NCBI GenBank assembly: GCA_024372625.1 | Contig: CP099605.1 | Coordinates: 2,170,001-2,234,000 of the forward strand | Source of the DNA: Comamonadaceae bacterium OTU4NAUVB1 | GTDB taxonomy: Bacteria > Pseudomonadota > Gammaproteobacteria > Burkholderiales > Burkholderiaceae_C | Length of the DNA: 64,000 nt | Reading direction: 5' to 3' | The notes under the pieces: model-generated | The model's input: only the letters and a program-made list of their open reading frames with translations | Databases searched by the model: none | Told to the model about the DNA's origin: nothing | Part shown: piece by piece, positions 33,172-41,830 of the stretch | How the letters are laid out: each line of letters begins with the position of its first letter | Numbering within the stretch: position 1 is the stretch's first letter | Program-made: the position numbers and the translations under genes

Positions 33172-33969
33172 ATGGCATCGAACGACATCTCCTCCGCGCC
33201 CGTCGCGGTGATCACCGGCGGCGCGCGCGGCATCGGCCTGGCCGTGGGCGAATGGTTCCTCGCCCAGGGCCATCGCGTGGCCCTGCTCGACATCGACGCC
33301 GCGACGCTGGAGGCCACGGGCGCGCGACTGGCCCAGCCCGACCGGGTGCTCGCCGTGCCCTGCGACGTGTCGGACCCCGAGCGGGTGCAGGCCGCCATCG
33401 ACCGCGTGGCCGAGACCTTCGGCCGCATCGACGCGCTGGTCAACAACGCCGGCGTGGCGGTGTTCAAGCCGATCGGCGACACCTCCTTCGCCGAATGGCG
33501 CCAGGTGCTGTCGGTCAACCTCGACGGCGCCTTCCTGTGCAGCCAGGCCTGCGTGCCGCACATGCTGCGCGGCGGCCGCGGCGGCGCCATCGTCAACATC
33601 GCCTCCATCTCCGGCCTGCGCGCCAGCACGCTGCGGGTGGCCTACGGCACCAGCAAGGCGGCGCTGATCCAGCTCACCAAGCAGCAGGCGGTGGAACTGG
33701 GCACCGTGGGCATCCGCGCCAACGTCATCGCGCCCGGGCCGGTGGAGACCGAAATGGCCAAGCTGGTCCACAGCGTGGCGATCCGCTCCGACTACCACGA
33801 CGTGATCCCGCTGGAGCGCTACGGCACCGTGCAGGAGATCGCCTCGGCGGTGGGCTTCCTGTGCAGTCCGGCCGCCAGCTACGTCAACGGCCAGGTGCTG
33901 GCCGTCGACGGTGGCTTCGAGGCGGCCGGCGTCGGCCTGCCCACGCTGCGCAAGACCGCGCGCGGCTGA
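33172..33969 (+). CDS. SDR-family oxidoreductase in PCC operon
   Basis: This 265-residue classical SDR has VAVITGGARGIGLAVGE, LLDIDAAT (acid residue favouring NAD), LVNNAGVAVF, NIASISGLRAS with the Ser, VAYGTSKAAL with Tyr and Lys, and YVNGQVLAVDGGFE. It sits between the split PCC pair and the fused PCC gene, with a ribosome site (AACGGAGAC) ahead of ATG 33172. It probably oxidises or reduces a hydroxy/keto group in the pathway governed by the divergent LysR. Substrate unknown. Confidence 0.92.
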   Translation: MASNDISSAPVAVITGGARGIGLAVGEWFLAQGHRVALLDIDAATLEATGARLAQPDRVLAVPCDVSDPERVQAAIDRVAETFGRIDALVNNAGVAVFKPIGDTSFAEWRQVLSVNLDGAFLCSQACVPHMLRGGRGGAIVNIASISGLRASTLRVAYGTSKAALIQLTKQQAVELGTVGIRANVIAPGPVETEMAKLVHSVAIRSDYHDVIPLERYGTVQEIASAVGFLCSPAASYVNGQVLAVDGGFEAAGVGLPTLRKTARG

Positions 33970-33973
33970 GCCC

Positions 33974-34864
33974 GTGGGCGACCACCGCCGCACGCCCGTG
34001 CGCCGCATCCAGCACTTCGGCCCGCGCGACGCGCAACGGCTGCAGGCCGTCGAATGCCGGCTGAGCCACGCTGCGCTGTCGCTGCCCGGAGATGCCGACC
34101 TGCTCGGCGCGCTGGCCGGGGCCGTGGCCGGCCACGGCGTGCGCAGCGCGGTGTGCACCCTGCGCGGCGGCACGTTCTCGCGCCTGGGCTTCGTGATGCC
34201 CGCGCTGTCGCGCGACGCGGAGCACGCCGTCTACTACAGCGAACGCCACCTGCCGGCGGTGCCGGTGGCGCTGGCGTCCGCCACGGTCACGGTCGGCCTG
34301 CGCGAGGGCCGGCCCTGGTTCCACTGCCACGGCGTCTGGCGCGACGCCGGCGGCCGGCGCCTGGCCGGTCACGTGCTGCCCGACCAGGCCCGCATCGCCG
34401 AGCCGATCGCCGCCTCGCTGTGGCTGGTGCACGGCGCCGACTACGTGGTCGGCCGCGACGCCGAGACCCGCTTCGACCTGTTCCAGCCCGTCGCGCACGG
34501 CGCGGCGACCGGCCACGGCGGCGCCGCCTTCGCGCTGCAGGTGCGGCCCAACGAGGACATCTGCCAGGCGCTGGAGGCGCAGTGCGCGGCGCGCGGCATC
34601 GCGCACGCGCGGGTGCGCGGCGGCGTGGGCAGCCTGGTCGGCGCGGTGTTCGACGACGGCCGCACGGTCGAGCCCTTCGTGACCGAGGTGCTGGTCCACG
34701 ACGGCCGCCTCGCCCCCGGCGACGACGGCGCGCCGCGCGCCGCCCTGGACGCGAGCGTGGTCGACCACACCGGTGGCCTCGCGCACGGCCGGCTCGCGCG
34801 CGGGTGCAATCCGGTGCTGGTGACGTTCGAGCTGGTGGTGGAGCCGGTGGCGGCCGACGCCTGA
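33974..34864 (+). CDS. Double PCC/DUF296-domain fusion protein
   Basis: Start at GTG 33974, 4 bp after the SDR stop, gives 296 residues. The first domain (about 20-165) matches the N-type protein: LPGDADLLGALAGAV, GGTFSRLGFV, WFHCHGVW with GHVLP, and DAETRFDLFQPV. The second (about 180-290) matches the C-type protein: LQVRPNEDICQALEAQC, ARVRGGVGSLVGAVF and GCNPVLVTFELVVEP, again without the HxH motif. The gene is thus a fused paralogue of the two-gene pair just upstream. No signal peptide. The start codon has no strong ribosome site and may depend on coupling to the SDR. Confidence 0.8.
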   Translation: MGDHRRTPVRRIQHFGPRDAQRLQAVECRLSHAALSLPGDADLLGALAGAVAGHGVRSAVCTLRGGTFSRLGFVMPALSRDAEHAVYYSERHLPAVPVALASATVTVGLREGRPWFHCHGVWRDAGGRRLAGHVLPDQARIAEPIAASLWLVHGADYVVGRDAETRFDLFQPVAHGAATGHGGAAFALQVRPNEDICQALEAQCAARGIAHARVRGGVGSLVGAVFDDGRTVEPFVTEVLVHDGRLAPGDDGAPRAALDASVVDHTGGLAHGRLARGCNPVLVTFELVVEPVAADA

Positions 34865-34965
34865 CGCGCGCGGCGGGCCCGACGCGGCCAGCGGCACTAA
34901 AGTCGGTGGCCCGTCCGGTGCACCGCCATCACCGGCTTTCCCACCCAATCCCCACGGAATCCCCC

Positions 34966-35724
34966 ATGCGCCGCATCCTCGCCCCCCTCCTGATCGCCCT
35001 GGGCGCCCTCGCCGCCCCGGCCCGCGCCGACGACATCAAGGTGCTGACCGCCGGCGCCTTCAAGCCGATCGTGGTGGCCGCGGTGCCGGCCTTCGAGGCC
35101 CGCACCGGGCACCGCGTCGAGGTGCAGAACGACACCGCCGGGGCGCTGTCCAGACGCATCGCCGCCGGCGAGCGCTTCGACGTGCTGATGCTCACGCCGG
35201 CGCTGCTGCAGCCGCTGGGCGCGAGCGGCCGCGTGGCGGCCGACAGCATCGTCCCGCTGGCGAAGGTGAGCATCGGCGTGGCGGTGAAAGCCGGCGCGCC
35301 GCTGCCCTCGGTCGCCACGGTCGAGGCGTTCCGGCAGGCACTGCTCGACGCGCGCCGCGTCGCCTACATCGACCCGGCCTCGGGCGGCTCCAGCGGCATC
35401 TACCTCGACGGCCTGTTCCAGCGCCTGGGCGTCGCCGAGGCCGTCCGCGCCAAGGCGGTGCTGGTGCCCGGCGGCCTGGTCGCCGAGCGTCTGGTCACGG
35501 GCGAGGCCGACCTGGCGATCCACCAGATCAGCGAGATCCTGCCGGTGGCCGGCGCGACGCTCGTCGGCCCGCTGCCCGATTCGATCCAGAACGACACGAC
35601 CTACGCCGGCGCCGTCGCGGCCGACAGCGCGCACGCCGACGCGGCGCGCGCCTTCCTCGCCGCGATGACCGCGCCCGAAGCCGCCGCGACGCTGCGCGCC
35701 AAGGGCATGCGGCCGGCGCGCTGA
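34966..35724 (+). CDS. ModA-like solute-binding protein (orphan)
   Basis: The 252-residue exported protein has a signal cleaved after ARA (residue 21). It has a type-II binding fold: IKVLTAGAFKPIVVAAVPAFEARTG, VLMLTPALLQPL, YIDPASGGSSGIYLDGL and IHQISEILPVAGATLVGPLP. It is related to the lipoprotein at 14656-15588. No ABC permease is near. It lies 101 bp after the fused PCC gene and may be the last gene of that operon, where it would collect an organic anion; a molybdate role is not supported by context. Confidence 0.85.
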   Translation: MRRILAPLLIALGALAAPARADDIKVLTAGAFKPIVVAAVPAFEARTGHRVEVQNDTAGALSRRIAAGERFDVLMLTPALLQPLGASGRVAADSIVPLAKVSIGVAVKAGAPLPSVATVEAFRQALLDARRVAYIDPASGGSSGIYLDGLFQRLGVAEAVRAKAVLVPGGLVAERLVTGEADLAIHQISEILPVAGATLVGPLPDSIQNDTTYAGAVAADSAHADAARAFLAAMTAPEAAATLRAKGMRPAR

Positions 35725-35730
35725 GCGACG

Positions 35731-35747
35731 CACCGGACCGGCCGGTG
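35731..35747. terminator. Hairpin between convergent genes
   Basis: CACCGG and CCGGTG flank a 5-base loop in the 38-bp gap between the binding-protein stop and the aldolase stop. There is no T-run. Its placement supports termination on both strands. Confidence 0.45.
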
Positions 35748-35762
35748 GCGGAAGGTGCCGGG

Positions 35763-36563
35763 TCAGTAGGCCGTCGAGGCCACGGCGCTCACCGCGCGCT
35801 CGGTGCCCAGGCCGAACTCGCCCGCCAGCCGGCGCGCGGCCTGCACCATCAGCACCAGTTCGATGCCCACGGCGACGAAGGTCGCGCCCAGCTCGAGGTA
35901 GCGGCGCGCCAGCGCCGGATCGCCGGTGAGCGTGCCGGCGGCCTTGCCGCTGGCGACGATGGTGCGGATGGCCCATTCGATGGCCGCCTGCACCTCCGGA
36001 TGACCGGGCGCGCCGCGATGCCCCATCGACGCGGCCAGGTCGGCCGGGCCGATGAAGACGCCGTCCACGCCGTCGACCTCGCAGATCGCCTGCAGGTGGT
36101 CGAGCGCGGTGGTGGTCTCGGCCTGCACCAGCAGGCAGACCTCGTCGTTGGCCGCGCCCAGGTAATCGCGTCGCGCACCCCAGCGCGATGCCCGCGCGGC
36201 CGCCGCGCCCACGCCGCGCACGCCCTGCGGCGGGTAGCGCGTGGCCGCGACCAGGGCACGCGCCTGCTCGGGCGTGTCGACCATCGGCACCAGCAGGTTC
36301 TGCACGCCGATGTCGAGCAGCTGCTTGACCAGCGCCGTGTCGCCGGTGACGGCGCGCACCACCGGCTGTCCCGGGTAGGGCGCCACGGCCTGCAGCTGCG
36401 CCAGGGTGCTGCGCACGTCGTTGGGCGCGTGCTCGCCGTCGATCAGCAGCCACTGGAAGCCGGCCGTGGCGCAGGCTTCGGCGCTGTAGGGATGCGCCAT
36501 CGACAGCCAGAGGCCGACCTGCGGGGCACCGGCGGCGAGCGCCTGCTTGAAGGGGTTGTTCAT
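35763..36563 (-). CDS. HpcH/HpaI-family aldolase (GarL-like)
   Basis: The 266-residue class II aldolase shows [35 protein letters not shown] (conserved Arg), [28 protein letters not shown] (metal-binding Glu) and [14 protein letters not shown] (metal-binding Asp). Members split 2-keto-3-deoxy acids to pyruvate and an aldehyde. Next to a GarD-type dehydratase gene, cleavage of 5-keto-4-deoxyglucarate to pyruvate and tartronate semialdehyde is most likely. It is the last gene of a four-gene minus-strand operon, 19 bp after the aldehyde dehydrogenase. Confidence 0.9.
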   Translation of the reverse strand: MNNPFKQALAAGAPQVGLWLSMAHPYSAEACATAGFQWLLIDGEHAPNDVRSTLAQLQAVAPYPGQPVVRAVTGDTALVKQLLDIGVQNLLVPMVDTPEQARALVAATRYPPQGVRGVGAAAARASRWGARRDYLGAANDEVCLLVQAETTTALDHLQAICEVDGVDGVFIGPADLAASMGHRGAPGHPEVQAAIEWAIRTIVASGKAAGTLTGDPALARRYLELGATFVAVGIELVLMVQAARRLAGEFGLGTERAVSAVASTAY

Positions 36564-36582
36564 GGGGTGCGTGTCCTCCGGT

Positions 36583-38073
36583 TCAGTCCAGCCCGCCCTG
36601 GCAGACGTACTTGGTGTGCAGGTAGTCGTCGAGCCCGTGGACCGAGCCCTCGCGGCCGTAGCCCGATTCCTTGACGCCACCGAAGGGTGCCGCCTCGGCC
36701 GCCAGCGCGCCCTCGTTGATGCCCACGATGCCGGCCTCCAGCGCATCGGCCACGCGCCAGACGCGCTTCACGTCGTTCGAATAGAAATACGCCGCCAGTC
36801 CGAAGGGCGTGTCGTTGGCCGCGGCGACGACCTCCGCCTCGGTCTCGAAGCGCGTGAGCGGCACCACCGGGCCGAAGGTCTCCTCGCAGGCGCAGGCCAT
36901 GGTCGCGTCCGCATCGGCGAGCACCGTGGGCGCGAAATAGCGCGGCCCGAGCGCGGCCAGCCGCTCGCCACCCACCAGCACCCGGGCGCCGCGCGCGACG
37001 GCATCCTTCACGTGACGCTCGATCTTCTCGATGGCGCGCTCGTTGATCATCGGTCCGATCTGCGAGGCCGGATCGCTCGCCGGGCCGACCCTCAGCGCGC
37101 CCACGCGCGCCACCAGCCGGTCGGCGAAGGCGTCGTGGACGGCAGCGTGCACGAACACCCGGTTCGGGCAGACGCAGGTCTGGCCGCCGTTCCTGAACTT
37201 GGCCGCCATCAGGCCCTCGACGGCGGCGTCGAGGTCGGCGTCCTCGAAGACGATGAAGGGCGCATTGCCTCCGAGCTCCAGAGAGAGTTTCTTGAGCGTG
37301 TCGGCCGAGCGCCGCGCCAGGTGCTTGCCCACCGGCGTGGAGCCGGTGAAGGTGATCTTGCGCACGCGCGGGTCGTCCAGCCAGGCGTCCACCACCTCCG
37401 GCGTGCGCTCGCGCGAGGCCGTCACGATGTTGAGCACGCCCGGCGGAACCCCCGCCTCCTCGGCAAGGAACACCAGCGCCAGGGAAGTCAGCGGCGTGTC
37501 CTCGGCTGGCTTGCACACCACCGTGCAGCCTGCGGCCAGGGCCGGCGCGATCTTGCGCGCGATCATGGCCGCCGGGAAATTCCACGGGGTGATCGCCGCG
37601 ACCACGCCCACGGGCTCCCGGAGCGCGAACATGCGCCGCCCCGGCACTGGCGCGGGAACGACGTCGCCGTTGGCGCGCGTGGCCTCCTCGGCGAACCACT
37701 CGATGTAGCTCGCGGCGTACGCGACCTCGCCTCTCCCCTCGGCCAGCGGCTTGCCCTGCTCCAGCGAGATCAGCATGCCCAGATCGTCCTGGTGCGCGAG
37801 CACGAGGTCGTTCCAGCGCTTGATGACCTGGGCGCGCTGCTTGGCGGGCACCTTGCGCCAGAGGGCGAATGCGGCGTGGGCGGCCTCGACGGCATCGTGC
37901 GCGGCCTCGGTGCCGCTGTCGGGCACGCGGCCGACGAGCTCCCCGGTGGCGGGGTCGGTGACGTCCAGGCGCGCGGTCGTGCCAGCGGCGTCCGGGCCAT
38001 CGCGCCAGCGGCCGCCGATGAAGTTGGCATCGCGCAGCAGTTCGCCGCGTCGCAGGTTCAGGGTCAGGGTCAT
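36583..38073 (-). CDS. NAD(P)-dependent semialdehyde dehydrogenase (GabD/KGSADH-like)
   Basis: The 496-residue enzyme belongs to the aldehyde dehydrogenase superfamily: [25 protein letters not shown], catalytic Glu in [11 protein letters not shown], catalytic Cys in [10 protein letters not shown], and [10 protein letters not shown]. This is the GabD branch that includes succinate-semialdehyde and alpha-ketoglutarate-semialdehyde dehydrogenases. Context with a GarD-type dehydratase and an aldolase favours an acid semialdehyde. It is the only aldehyde dehydrogenase in the window and could also serve the hydroxyproline operon at 55-61 kb. Start at ATG 38073. Confidence 0.9.
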   Translation of the reverse strand: MTLTLNLRRGELLRDANFIGGRWRDGPDAAGTTARLDVTDPATGELVGRVPDSGTEAAHDAVEAAHAAFALWRKVPAKQRAQVIKRWNDLVLAHQDDLGMLISLEQGKPLAEGRGEVAYAASYIEWFAEEATRANGDVVPAPVPGRRMFALREPVGVVAAITPWNFPAAMIARKIAPALAAGCTVVCKPAEDTPLTSLALVFLAEEAGVPPGVLNIVTASRERTPEVVDAWLDDPRVRKITFTGSTPVGKHLARRSADTLKKLSLELGGNAPFIVFEDADLDAAVEGLMAAKFRNGGQTCVCPNRVFVHAAVHDAFADRLVARVGALRVGPASDPASQIGPMINERAIEKIERHVKDAVARGARVLVGGERLAALGPRYFAPTVLADADATMACACEETFGPVVPLTRFETEAEVVAAANDTPFGLAAYFYSNDVKRVWRVADALEAGIVGINEGALAAEAAPFGGVKESGYGREGSVHGLDDYLHTKYVCQGGLD

Positions 38074-38123
38074 GGGGGGTCTCCGTGGTCGGTGGAATCG
38101 TCGCTCCGTGCGATGCGACGTGG

Positions 38124-39731
38124 TCAGCTCACGATGCCCAGGTGCCACGGTACGAACTCGTGGTTGCCCAGGCCGAGCGACTCGCTCTTGGTCTTCTCGC
38201 CCGATGCCGCGCGCAGGATGTGGCGGAAGATGCGTTCGCCCATCTGCTGCACGTCGACCTCGCCGTCCAGCACGGCGCCGCAGTTGATGTCCATGTCCTC
38301 CTCCAGGCGCGTGAACATGGCCGTGTTGCTCGCGAGCTTGACCGTCGGCGCGGGCTTGCTGCCGAACATCGAGCCGCGTCCGGTCGTAAAGCAGATCAGG
38401 TTGGCGCCGCTGGCGATCTGGCCGGTGACCGCCACCGGGTCGTAGCCGGGCGAGTCCATGAACACGAAGCCGGCGGCGTCGATCGGCTCGGCGTACTCGT
38501 AGACCGCCTGCAATGGCGTGGTGCCGCCCTTCATCGCCGAGCCGAGCGACTTCTCGAAGATGTTGGCCAGCCCGCCGGCCTGGTTGCCGGGTCCGACCAC
38601 GCCGTTGAACTGCCCGTTGTGGCCGCGCGTGTAGTCCTCCCACCAGGCCAGGCGGTCGAGCAGCTTCTGGCCGACCTCGGGAGTGACGGCGCGGCGCGTG
38701 AGCATGAACTCGACGCCGTGGATCTCCGGCGTCTCCGACAGGATGGCCGTGCCGCCGTGGCGCACCAGGATGTCCATGGCCGCACCCAGCGCCGGATTCG
38801 CGGTGATGCCGGAGAAGCCGTCGGAGCCGCCGCACTCCAGCCCGACCTTCAGGTGCGCCGCGCTCACCGGCTGGCGCGTCACGTCGTCGACCGACGGCAG
38901 CATCGCCTCGATGGCGGCGATGCCCGCGGCGATGGTCGCGCGCGTGCCGCCGGTGTCCTGCATCACGAAGGTCTGGACGTGCGGGCCGAGCGCGAGGCCC
39001 TGCGAGGCGACGAGGTCGGCGACCTGGTTGCGCTCGCAGCCCAGCCCGACGATCAGCACGCCGCCCAGGTTGGGATGGCGCGCGTAGCCGGCGATGGTCC
39101 GGCGCAGCACGTCGAAATGCTCGCTGGGCGAGGACATGCCGCAGCCGCTGGTCTGCGCGAAGGCCACCACGCCGTCGACGTTCGGAAAGGCCGCGAGGCG
39201 TTCGGGCGTGAAGTGCGCGGCGATGTGGTGGATGGCCGTGGCCGAGCAGTTGACCGAGGTGATCAGGCCGATGAAGTTGCGCGTGGCCACGCGGCCGTCG
39301 GGCCGCACGATGCCCATGAAGGTGGCGCGCTCGGCCTCGCTCACGTAATCCACGGGACGCACGTCCTCGCAGAAGCCCGGGTCGCGGTCGAAGTCGATCA
39401 GCACCAGGTTGTGCGTGTGCACGTGTTCGCCGGCCTCGATGTCGCGCATCGCCGCGCCGATGACGGTGTCGTACTTGCGCACCGGCTCGCCCGCGGCGAT
39501 GCGGCGCGCGGCGATCTTGTGGCCGGCGGGCACCTGCGCGCGCATGCGCAGGCCGAGCTCGGGCAGCACCTGGCCCAGCGCGATGGGCGCGCGCGCGATC
39601 AGCACGTCGTCGTTGGCATGCAGCCGGATCAAGGGCGACGCGGCGGACCGCGCGGCCGGCGCGGCATCGGCAGTGACCGTCGTGGCGAGGACGTGGTCCG
39701 GGACGGTGGCGGTGTCGGTTTCGGTGGTCAT
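38124..39731 (-). CDS. UxaA/GarD-family aldarate or altronate dehydratase
   Basis: This 535-residue protein has an N-terminal SAF-like segment (LIRLHANDDVLIARAPIALG, then HVHTHNLVL) and the large catalytic part. The latter shows GIVRPDGRVATRNFIGLIT, SVNCSATA, HTSGCG-like QTSGCGM, GLGCERNQ, GLECGGSDGFSGITANPALG, FMDSPGYDPVAVTGQ and FTTGRGSMFG. Length and pattern match galactarate dehydratase (GarD, about 520 residues) slightly better than altronate dehydratase. It should produce a 2-keto-3-deoxy acid for the downstream aldolase. It needs a divalent metal. Start at ATG 39731. Confidence 0.88.
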   Translation of the reverse strand: MTTETDTATVPDHVLATTVTADAAPAARSAASPLIRLHANDDVLIARAPIALGQVLPELGLRMRAQVPAGHKIAARRIAAGEPVRKYDTVIGAAMRDIEAGEHVHTHNLVLIDFDRDPGFCEDVRPVDYVSEAERATFMGIVRPDGRVATRNFIGLITSVNCSATAIHHIAAHFTPERLAAFPNVDGVVAFAQTSGCGMSSPSEHFDVLRRTIAGYARHPNLGGVLIVGLGCERNQVADLVASQGLALGPHVQTFVMQDTGGTRATIAAGIAAIEAMLPSVDDVTRQPVSAAHLKVGLECGGSDGFSGITANPALGAAMDILVRHGGTAILSETPEIHGVEFMLTRRAVTPEVGQKLLDRLAWWEDYTRGHNGQFNGVVGPGNQAGGLANIFEKSLGSAMKGGTTPLQAVYEYAEPIDAAGFVFMDSPGYDPVAVTGQIASGANLICFTTGRGSMFGSKPAPTVKLASNTAMFTRLEEDMDINCGAVLDGEVDVQQMGERIFRHILRAASGEKTKSESLGLGNHEFVPWHLGIVS

Positions 39732-39765
39732 GAAGGCGAGGTCCGGTGGGAGGGATCGGCGGCGT

Positions 39766-40758
39766 TCAATTCTTGCTGATGAGTTCGCGCAGGCCGAGCC
39801 TGTCGATCAGCGTCTTCTCCCTGGCATAGCTCGCGGCGACGTACTTCTCGTAGTCGGGTGCGTCCAGGTAGAGCAGCGGCGCGTCGATGCGGGCGCAGGC
39901 GGCGGTGAATTCGGGGCTTGCGGCGGCGGCTTTGAAGGCGGCGCGCAGCCGCGCCGTCACGTCCGCCGGCAAGCCCTTCGGGCCGCCGATGCCGTTGGGC
40001 GCGTCGACCACCACGTCGTAGCCGGACTCCCTGAGCGTGGGCACGTCCTTGAACTCGGCCGTGCGCTGCTCGCCCCAGGTCGCCAGCAGCCGCAGCTTGC
40101 CGGACTTGACGTGCGGCGCCCACGAGCTCGAATCGGCCAGCACGTCGACGTGGCCGCCCATCAGACCCTGCAGCGCCTCGGCACCGCCCTTGTAGGGGAT
40201 GGCGTTGAACTTCACGCCGGCGGCGAGCGCGAACTCCTCCATGCCCACGTGCGTGGCGCCGCCCAGGCCGGCCGAGCCGTAGGTGATGCGACCGGAATTG
40301 GCGCGTGCGTCGGCCACCAGATCCTTGAGCGTCTTCCAGGGCGCCTCGGCGCGCACCGCGATGCCGAAGGTCTGGCCCGAGACGCGGGCGATGTACGACA
40401 AATCCTTGAGCGGGTCGAGCGCGACGGTGCCCAGCTGCGAGAAGCGCGTCACCGAGATCGGGATCTGACCGATGGTGTAGCCGTCGGGGCGGGCCGAGGC
40501 CAGAGCCTTCAGGCCGATCATCCCGGAAGCCCCGGTCCTGTTGTCGACCACCACCGGCTGGCCCAGCTCGCGGCTCGCGGCCAAGCACAGGGCACGCATC
40601 GTGACGTCGGCCGTGCCGCCGGCCGGCCAGGGGCAGACGAAGGTGACCGGACGATCCGGATAGCCCGAGGCGAAAGCGCGGGTCGTGGAAAGCGACGCGG
40701 CGGCGGCGAGACCGCCCAGGACGAAATGGCGGCGGGTGGCACGGTGGGCGATGCGCAT
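39766..40758 (-). CDS. Bug/TctC-family solute-binding protein
   Basis: Start at ATG 40758, with an AGGAGA ribosome site, gives 330 residues. A Tat-like signal (HRATRRHFVLGGLAAAASL) precedes the Bug motifs YPDRPVTFVCPWPAGGTADV, VVVDNRTGASGMIGLKAL, ITYGSAGLGGATHVGME and LPADVTARLRAAFK. It is the first gene of the aldarate operon and probably captures the aldarate or its precursor in the periplasm. No TctA/TctB genes follow, so the membrane partner must be elsewhere. Confidence 0.92.
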   Translation of the reverse strand: MRIAHRATRRHFVLGGLAAAASLSTTRAFASGYPDRPVTFVCPWPAGGTADVTMRALCLAASRELGQPVVVDNRTGASGMIGLKALASARPDGYTIGQIPISVTRFSQLGTVALDPLKDLSYIARVSGQTFGIAVRAEAPWKTLKDLVADARANSGRITYGSAGLGGATHVGMEEFALAAGVKFNAIPYKGGAEALQGLMGGHVDVLADSSSWAPHVKSGKLRLLATWGEQRTAEFKDVPTLRESGYDVVVDAPNGIGGPKGLPADVTARLRAAFKAAAASPEFTAACARIDAPLLYLDAPDYEKYVAASYAREKTLIDRLGLRELISKN

Positions 40759-40876
40759 GTTCTTTGTCTCCTTGGTTCGTGGAGCCGCGATTCTTCGCCC
40801 TCGCTTCATTGCGATCCAATCAATTCTCGGACATGCTTCTTTCCTTTCCGGTTATGAAAAAGGGTCCCGTTGCACC
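40759..40876. promoter_or_regulatory. Divergent control region, aldarate operon and LysR
   Basis: This 118-bp gap contains a locally AT-rich part (about 40801-40865) between the divergent Bug-protein and LysR starts, as expected for back-to-back LysR-controlled promoters. Direct signs are the AT-richness and the CAATCAATT stretch near 40815. I could not fix one operator with confidence. Confidence 0.4.
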
Positions 40877-41830
40877 ATGACCGACATCGATCGCGTGCTG
40901 CGCTCCAACCTCAAGTTGCGCCACCTGCAGCTGCTGGTGGCCATCGACCGGTTCCGCCATCTCGGACGGGCCTCGGAGTTCCTGTCGGTGACGCAGCCGG
41001 CCGTCTCCAAAACCTTGGCCGAGATCGAGCGCATGTTCGACCAGACCCTGTTCACGCGCTCCACCCGGGGCACCGAGCCCACCGCCGTCGGCTCGGCCGT
41101 AGTGCGCTTCGCGCGTTCGGTGCTGGCCGAGTACGGGCGCACGCGTGACGAGATCGCAGCGGTTTCCGGCGGTGCGGCCGGCCGCACCCTGGTCGGCGCG
41201 ATGGTGGTGGCCGTGCCCACGCTGCTGGTGGAGGCCGTGACCCTGCTCAAGCAGCGCTCGGCGCAGACCACCGTGATGGTCGAGGAAGGCGACCTCACGC
41301 GCCTGCTGCCGCGCCTGCGGGTGGGCGAACTCGACCTGTTCGTCGGCCGGCTGGAGCCCGGCTATGCCTCCCCCGACCTGGAGACCGAGGCGCTCTACGC
41401 GGAGCCGATGTGCATCGTCGCGCACCCGGACCACCCGCTCGCCCGCACCTCCCGCCTCGGCTGGCGGCAGCTCGCGGAAGTGCCGTGGGTCGTGCCGCCA
41501 CCCTGGGCCTCCTCGCGCATCAAGCTCGAGCAGATGTTCTACAAGCACCGGCTCGCGCCGCCGTCCGACATCGTGGAGACGGCGTCCTTCCTGGTGACCC
41601 TGAGCTTCGTGCGCGAGCGCCCGGCCATCGCCTTCCTGGCGCGCGGGGTGGCGCTGCACGCGCAGAAGGAAGGGTTGCTGAAGGTGCTGAAGCTGGCGGT
41701 TCCGATCGAATTGCCGCCGGTGGGCATGATCACGCTGCGCGGGCGCGATCGCACGCCAGCCACGCGAGGGTTGATGGACTGCCTTCGCGCCTGCGCGCAA
41801 CGCCGCATCGGCTCGCCCGACTTGTCATGA
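40877..41830 (+). CDS. LysR-family regulator (GbpR/GalR-like branch)
   Basis: The 317-residue protein starts at ATG 40877. Helix-turn-helix: LKLRHLQLLVAIDRF, LGRASEFLSVTQPAVSKTLAEIE, LFTRSTRGTEPTAVG. The long N-terminal region before the helix-turn-helix and the effector domain (VGAMVVAVPTLLVEAVTLLK, LRVGELDLFVGRLEPG) fit the branch that controls sugar and sugar-acid genes. It is divergent from the aldarate operon and likely activates it. Its stop overlaps the start of an MFS exporter gene (ATGA), so that transporter may be under the same control. Confidence 0.92.
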   Translation: MTDIDRVLRSNLKLRHLQLLVAIDRFRHLGRASEFLSVTQPAVSKTLAEIERMFDQTLFTRSTRGTEPTAVGSAVVRFARSVLAEYGRTRDEIAAVSGGAAGRTLVGAMVVAVPTLLVEAVTLLKQRSAQTTVMVEEGDLTRLLPRLRVGELDLFVGRLEPGYASPDLETEALYAEPMCIVAHPDHPLARTSRLGWRQLAEVPWVVPPPWASSRIKLEQMFYKHRLAPPSDIVETASFLVTLSFVRERPAIAFLARGVALHAQKEGLLKVLKLAVPIELPPVGMITLRGRDRTPATRGLMDCLRACAQRRIGSPDLS

